NCBI GenBank assembly: GCA_973895155.1
Contig: OZ316893.1
Coordinates: 4,712,001-4,776,000 of the forward strand
DNA length: 64,000 bases
Source: Marsupella aquatica
Lineage: Eukaryota; Marchantiophyta
Direction: 5' to 3'
The translations under genes were made by a program, and so were the position numbers. Position 1 is the first letter of the stretch. Every line of letters begins with the position of its first letter. This document shows positions 58,660-64,000 of the stretch, piece by piece. The notes beneath the pieces are model-generated. The model searched no databases. It worked only from the letters and a program-made list of their open reading frames with translations, and was not told the DNA's origin.

Positions 58660-58960
58660 AGATTGAATATATATTCTAAGATACATAGTGTGCATATCCA
58701 GTACAATGATCAATCTAAGCGTACTATGTGTACCACTGAGGTACTGTGAACATTGATTACTCAAAAATTGAAATATTGTGTAAATTGAATGTCCAGTCTA
58801 AAGTACGCAATGTGCATATCAAGTACAATAATCAATAAGAGGATACCGTGAATAATCATGGAATACCGTGAGTACTAAGTGTGCAATCCCTAGGGTACTA
58901 TGTATATTGAATGTGCATTTTAAAGTTCACAATGTGTATGTCAAGTACATCATCAAGTTT
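58660..58960 (+). repeat. Tandem repeat, about 123-bp unit, three copies
   Basis: ATTGAATGT, CTAAAGTACRCAATGTGCAT and ATCAAGTACAATRATCAA occur in order, starting near 58662, 58785 and 58908. Between them are variants of TACTATGTGTACCACTGAGG. Confidence 0.75.
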
Positions 58961-59030
58961 AAATGCAATGATATATAATAAGAAAAGGTACAAGATGTGC
59001 ACTTGATACCTTTATGTTCAGGTGATCAGG

Positions 59031-59110
59031 TATAATCGGTACGCCCGTATGATGCGGTATGCCGGTATGATATGGTACGTCGGTATGGTCGTACAACCAT
59101 AGTATGGTCG
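59031..59110 (+). repeat. Short tandem repeat based on CGGTATGATG
   Basis: Variants of GGTACGCCCGTATGATGCGG and TATGCCGGTATGATATGGTA iterate every 9-20 bp over about 80 bp. Confidence 0.65.
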
Positions 59111-60249
59111 AACGGACGAGTTGAGTGCAAAAATATTGCAAAATTTAAAAACCGTTGAAATCAAAATCCAATCATGAAAAACGGTCAAAAACTGAATCAA
59201 AAAACTAAGACCACTTTGTCAACGTGAAATCTTGACGGGAATGCAAATATGTAATCTATTGAAACTTTTATCAAGCCAAAATCCAAAATTTCAATGCGCG
59301 ACAATTCTGAAGTGAATAAAACATGAGACAAAATGAGTCCGGAGTAAGAGAATTTATAATGCGCTTTACTAGAATGGATGAAAAACCGTAAGACAACAAT
59401 GTAAGCACTACTCAATAATGAAAAATTGACCACCGTCTATATAACTGACGGGCATGCTATGCAATGATCATCTACGTATAATCGACGAACGTTGCTAAGC
59501 AAAAAACTAGAAATTGTGACCGGATTTACTTCAAAACTGAAGTGAATGAAGCAAGGCCCAGGAGGTATACCCCCTGGTCCCAAAGGATGGGCTGCCTCAC
59601 CAGATAAGGCAATCTGTGAAGAGCCCTCCCAGCCACTGAGACCTCATCATAAGAGACAAAATAGTGATGTGCAAGATAGGATGATCTCAGATTAAGCTAA
59701 CCTACTAACTAACTAACCTAATTGATTACATGACCCTATCTGGTGCTGTCGTATCCTAGGTGGCGGCAAGGCGGGTTGAATCCTGAGCCACAATCCTAGC
59801 ATCAGTCGCTCACCAACCGCTATATCTATCTGGCAGTGCCCTATATTAATTATGATCACTCGCTAATTAGGGTAGCCGCTCAAACCCAAGTATGTGATTA
59901 AGCGCTGACGAGGTTTGCATGACACAGCCAAACGTTTAATTTTAATCTATCCTCTTTTACTTTAGATATATATAGGAAAATATTTCCTTCTACACTATTG
60001 AAGCATTTAGTTAACCAACTTACAGATAACTATTCTTCAACACTATATTGTAGTCCATAGGTTGACTACTAAAATGATAACATAAAATCAAGTGAGTTTT
60101 GGGTTCAATAATCATTTACAATACAGATAATTCTCAATTTAATCACTCAATTCTAACATATTTCATAGATATTCGCAAATTTTGGAATCACATATCTAAG
60201 TTAAAATTGTCTTAATTAATTGAATTGAAATTTTTTTAATTAAACTTAG

Positions 60250-60620
60250 AATAGGGATCTTATTGTCTAGCGATCAAGTCTATTTGCTTGGATTATCCTT
60301 GTTAGGTGTTTGGATAAGGATGATCCCTATCCGCCATTTGGATAGGAATGATCCCGATCCACTATTTGGACAAGGATCTTATTATCTAGACTTCAAGTCT
60401 ACGTACTTGAATTGTCCTTGTCAACTGTTGATCTCTATCCACCATTAGGACAAGAAGCATCCCTATCCACTTTTTAGACTCTATCATTGTTATTCGTGTT
60501 TTGGATAGGGAAATCTCTATCTACCATTTGAACAATGACCCTATTCACTATTTGGACAAAGATTATCTTTATCTGCCATTTGGATAGGATCATCTCTATC
60601 CAACATCTGAATACTTTAGT
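60250..60620 (+). repeat. Degenerate palindromic minisatellite (GGATAGGGATGATCCCTATCC)
   Basis: The core phrases CTATCCRCCATTTGGATAGG and GATGATCCCTATCC alternate every 25-30 bp, and many are self-complementary. A higher-order unit of about 118 bp (GGATCTTATTRTCTAG, CAAGTCTA, CTTG, TCCTTGT) is seen at about 60256 and 60374. Confidence 0.75.
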
Positions 60621-61064
60621 GATCAGGGATCTTAGGCTAGATAGGGATCATACCTATCCACAGTTTGGGTATTAGGTTCAAGGATCTTTTTGCTCCATAT
60701 GCATTATCTTTGGATAGGGTTGACACCTATCCGCTTCCTAGTTGGGATCATCCTTAACTGATAATTCACATTTCAAATTGTGCAGGTAAATAGGTGTAAG
60801 AATGATGAAAATATTTCTGAGAGGCGATAATGTGATATTGACAATTGATCGTTACGATATTGCAAGCGGAACAATTCAAAAAATCAAGTCAAAGTATAGT
60901 GTTCAAAATATATTGTTGAAAGAGAATCAAATTGGCATTGTGATTTTCTCTTAAGTTATAAAAAATTATTTGTTTTAATATGCTATAGATTATATAAGTA
61001 ATTTAGTAGTTAGATTATTAAATTTAGACTTTATTGACTTCTTTAGCTATATTAACGGACTACA

Positions 61065-61345
61065 GTAGTTCCACCAATGCATATGAGTAGTTCCACCAAC
61101 TATAATAATATTCACCAATGCATAGTAGGTCCACTAGCGCATAGTAGTTCTACGAACTACAGTAATACCAACGCACAGTAGGTCCACTAACGCATGGTAG
61201 TTTCACCAACTAAAATAATATTCACCAACGCACAGTAGGTCCACTAACGCATAGTAGTTCTACCAACTACAGTAATACCAACGCACAGTAGGTCCACCAA
61301 CGCATGGTAGTTCCACCAACTAAAAGTAGTTTCACCAACTATGAA
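61065..61345 (+). repeat. Higher-order minisatellite, 110-bp period
   Basis: Copies of TAGTTYCACCAACTAAAATA, AACGCACAGTAGGTCCACTA and TAGTTCTACCAACTACAGTA run in fixed order, with period starts at 61088, 61198 and 61308. The 110-bp unit is built from shorter subrepeats of about 25-28 bp (AACGCAYAGTAG, CCACCAAC). Confidence 0.9.
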
Positions 61346-62483
61346 CAGTACTAGCACACTCTTAGGTATTTGATGCTTGCTACTTGGCCTTCTCCAGCTT
61401 TGAACATTCTTTTCAATCTGCATCTATGGACTAGCTCAAAATAGGGTATGTAAGAAACTCATCATTTTTTTTTGCTTTTTGTACAAGGATAGTAAGAAAT
61501 ACATTTTAGCATTAGTAAAGTACTTAGGGTTTGCAACCCTAAGTCACTAAGGAAGGATAGTAAGGAATCATGGAAGGGAAAAATATGCTGTTCTAAGAAG
61601 ATGTAAAGGGATAAGTGAGGTCTTTATGGTAGGGCAGCAAATATTCTTTCCTTAGTTAGGATAGGCGACTAAGTCGGGACCGGAAAATGACCCAACACCT
61701 GACATCTCATTTTTGGCTAATATTTCTCCCATGGGTGCGGGGAGGTCCCTAGGGAACCCTGAAAAATTATGAAGTGAAGTAGGGTCTCAACCTAGGAATT
61801 GTGAGTATTTTGGCTGAACTTAAAATAACCATCTAGCGGATCCCGGAGAAATTAGCCAAGGGGTAGATATTTTTGGTTCGAGGTTAAAATTGGGTATAGT
61901 ATAGCCCATAATACCCTTGAAAGTCTAAGAAGTAGTTTATCAACTTTGGTTAGTTTTTGGGAGCACCTCAAAGATTGGGAAAAGTAATGCAACCTATAGA
62001 TATGGGCAAACTTAGGTATTTTTAGAAAAGTCAGTGCGGGGTATTTAGTGCGTTTGACAAATTCAGGATGGACTCCTATGTCCAAGGATCCCATAACTAT
62101 GCTCAGAAGTTCTTTTAGACCTATGGGTGATTTTTGGCATGGCTTTAAAAAGGGCTAGTACAAAGTTTTCTCCCACGAGAGAACCAAATTTTTTCTAAGT
62201 GTGGAAACGCGACGACGCGGCTGCGACGAGGCTAGCACGAGGCAGGAAGGAGTCTAAGCACGAGGGCGGCTGCGAGTTAAGTGATTAGACTATAAAATCA
62301 CATAGTGAAAAATCTATGGTGGGCTATTGTTGCTCCAGCACGAGATCGGCTAACTTAGGCAATGTGAAATTGATGCAGCAGCTGTCTAGTAAACATGATC
62401 TCTGCCTGGATGCTGACAAATTGAGAAAGAGCAGGCACTACATAGGCTATAGAGCTTGCTGCCAAGGAAAACGTGGATTCTGC

Positions 62484-62534
62484 TGGCTGATTCACTCTAC
62501 TGGCTGATTCAATGTGCTGGCTGATTCAATCTGC
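62484..62534 (+). repeat. 17-bp tandem repeat, three copies
   Basis: TGGCTGATTCACTCTAC, TGGCTGATTCAATGTGC and TGGCTGATTCAATCTGC follow one another exactly in register. Confidence 0.9.
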
Positions 62535-63075
62535 GGGTAGGTAAGCTTGTGCTGAGTAAATTCAAAAGAGAATGGCTGGCAATTGAGAATCCATGTGCTG
62601 AGAATTGACCAGCTGCTGCAATTTACAGCAGTTGTGAGCTATGGCTATTCCTGAGCAAATCAATCACAATCCAGCCCAACAATTAGAAGGGACTCAGTCA
62701 TAAATCAGAGGAGAAGCTACTGTAAAAATTAGTCAAGCAATTAGTCAAGAAATCATCCTCAAATCAGCTGCACAATCAGGCACGATACTAAACTCTATAG
62801 CTTCTGGAAAGACTGGACCTTATGAGGAACTCTCTCAGGTCGACACCTGGTATACACATAGGTGTAAACCGGGACCTATGATAGTGTAATTCAGAGCCCT
62901 TTTGCACATAAGGGATTGAGAGAGGGAAAATGCCATAACTTGAGCTAGGGGCATCCGTTGGGGCCCATATTTTTTGTGCCGATTCAAGGAAAGGTAAAGC
63001 ATCGTTGAGTGAAGGTAGAAACCCAGGAAAAGAAATACCTAGAGATATTTTAAACCGTCGCCATGGGGGGTCCCG

Positions 63076-63478
63076 CTAGCTTGCAAACAGGAGCTGCCAA
63101 GGGGGAATGAATACCAGATGTAGGGCCTGATTGATTGCATCCACCTTTCCTTCATTTGGCCTCCTCCCTTCAACTCCACAAATCTGTTCCACAATCAAAA
63201 CTTCACGGAGCCCAAATGAAGATTTTTCTCCAGAAAGAGTGAGCCCAACTTCAATCAGTCTCTTCAAGATGGCCTTCACATCCTGAATGTGCTTCCATAC
63301 AAACTGTCGCAACCCATCTTCTCAACAGTCTCATCCTTCTTTGCCTCCAAGCATCCCTTGATTGACATATCATCAAGGAATGGTTGAGTCTTCTCTGGAA
63401 TAAAACGATGTAGTACCTTATTCATGCATATGTGCCACTGAATTGGTTGCTCCTTGAGGCAAAGTACACATGCGAAGT
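63076..63478 (-). pseudogene. Ty3/gypsy reverse transcriptase relic
   Basis: Minus-strand translation from 63478 downward gives TLPQGATNSVAHMHE, KVLHRFIPEKTQPFLDDMSI, KGC and KKDET, then, after a frameshift near 63315, DGLRQFVWKHIQDVKAILKR, LTLSGEKSSFGLREVLIVE and CGVEGRRPNEGKVDAI. This is the palm-thumb part of plant gypsy reverse transcriptase; the catalytic YVDD stretch reads FLDDM. The frameshift and absence of other domains nearby mark a fragment. Confidence 0.9.
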
Positions 63479-63529
63479 AACCCCAAAGGTGTCCTCATTG
63501 TATGATATCTTTGCTACTTTGAGCCAACT

Positions 63530-63735
63530 GACTTAAATGTATCCTTTTTAAGTCAAATGTATGCATTTTCACTCAAATGTATCTATTTTGATGCTCAAAT
63601 ATACACTTTTCATTACCTAAATATACACTCTTTAGGCCAATTGTACATTTTTCTATCCCCAAATGTACACTTTTCCAAGCTCAAAAGTACAATTTTTTTG
63701 CCCAAATATACATAAATCAAATAATAATACACTTT
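63530..63735 (+). repeat. Degenerate AT-rich tandem repeat, about 27-bp unit
   Basis: Variants of CAAATGTACACTTTT occur about seven times at 25-30 bp spacing, separated by CYCAA or CCTAA-like joints. It lies directly upstream (in gypsy orientation) of the reverse transcriptase relic. Confidence 0.75.
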
Positions 63736-64000
63736 CAATGAATAGGTTGATCTTTGCCTAACCATTCGCACCCTCCTTAGTGGACATCCTCCTCAATAGC
63801 CTCTGTTATTGCTCATTTTCCTCCAAGGCCATCCCTCAGTGAGCTCAATTAATGGCCTCCCTTGCCACCCCCTTCCTCCACAACCTCTCCAAATAATACT
63901 CTCCCTCCTTGTGAAGCCATTCTGACTTGCTCTCCTCAATAACCACTCTTATCATGCTCACTCTTCTTCTAGTAGCCTCCTTGATACTCTACCCATTGTA
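63736..64000 (-). other. Window end; possible further element coding on the minus strand
   Basis: The minus strand reads openly for parts of this stretch (EWLHKEGEYYLERLWRK, LIELTEGWPWRKMSNN), so it may belong to the same or another element as the gypsy relic. I recognise no domain, and the window ends here. Confidence 0.35.

Larger units (their letters stand above)
54953..63075. other. AT-rich gene-free stretch with minisatellites
   Basis: No gene is recognised. The stretch carries a diverged third copy of the dispersed repeat head at 55391, tandem repeats at 58.66, 59.03, 60.25, 61.07 and 62.48 kb, and unassigned AT-rich sequence between them. The rest of the Argonaute gene, if it ever extended past the copia insertion, is not visible here. 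Confidence 0.55.

Noticed and set aside
59760-59800. Possible tRNA B-box (GGCGGGTTGAATCC)
   Set aside because: The upstream sequence does not form an A-box or a cloverleaf.
1-64000. CRISPR arrays, bacterial operons, Shine-Dalgarno sites and phage features
   Set aside because: The window is nuclear plant DNA with spliceosomal introns. Its tandem repeats lack the fixed repeat-spacer pattern of CRISPR arrays.

Overview
This is nuclear DNA from a land plant. The evidence is spliceosomal GT-AG introns, two proteins with chloroplast or lumen targeting features, an AUX1/LAX-type auxin carrier, a fused plant-type ureide enzyme and a Ty1/copia retrotransposon. The gene set (including an animal-style phosphatidylinositol transfer protein), short to moderate introns and sparse genes would suit a bryophyte or another non-flowering plant. 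That placement is an inference; nothing in the window fixes the species.

Layout. 1-3.7 kb: repeats, including two matching hairpins in inverted orientation. 3.7-5.9 kb: PsbP-like thylakoid-lumen protein gene, 8 exons, +. 7.6-10.6 kb: chloroplast-type soluble inorganic pyrophosphatase gene, 6 exons, +. 11.4-12.1 kb: degenerate minisatellite. 12.2-12.4 kb: U2 snRNA gene, -. 14.0-17.1 kb: OHCU decarboxylase/HIU hydrolase (allantoin synthase) gene, 6 exons, +. 17.1-24.6 kb: repeats and unassigned sequence. 24.7-26.3 kb: intronless PITP-domain gene with a long C-terminal extension, +. 26.3-35.9 kb: no recognised gene, several small tandem repeats. 35.9-42.6 kb: AUX1/LAX-like permease gene, 8 exons, +, with one 3.2-kb intron holding a decayed repeat element. 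46.2-46.9 kb: RMA/RNF5-like membrane RING E3 ligase gene, -. 48.5-49.0 kb: short leader ORF and an isolated Argonaute PAZ-region exon, +. 49.2-54.9 kb: old, inactivated copia element with LTRs, primer site, polypurine tract and a TTGAA target duplication. 55-64 kb: AT-rich sequence with minisatellites and a Ty3/gypsy reverse transcriptase relic at 63.1-63.5 kb, -.

The genes are independent nuclear genes and do not form an operon or pathway. The exon models for the four multi-exon genes were assembled by eye. All four keep phase across every junction and give full-length proteins of 245, 312, 320 and 476 residues, close to the usual family lengths, so I regard the models as sound although no transcript was available.

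I found no clearly new biological system. The items most worth a second look are the Argonaute PAZ fragment beside the copia insertion, the PITP extension with a repeated terminal motif, the decayed 39-residue repeat protein inside the auxin-carrier intron, the unusual Sm site of the U2 gene, and several repeat families shared between distant parts of the window.
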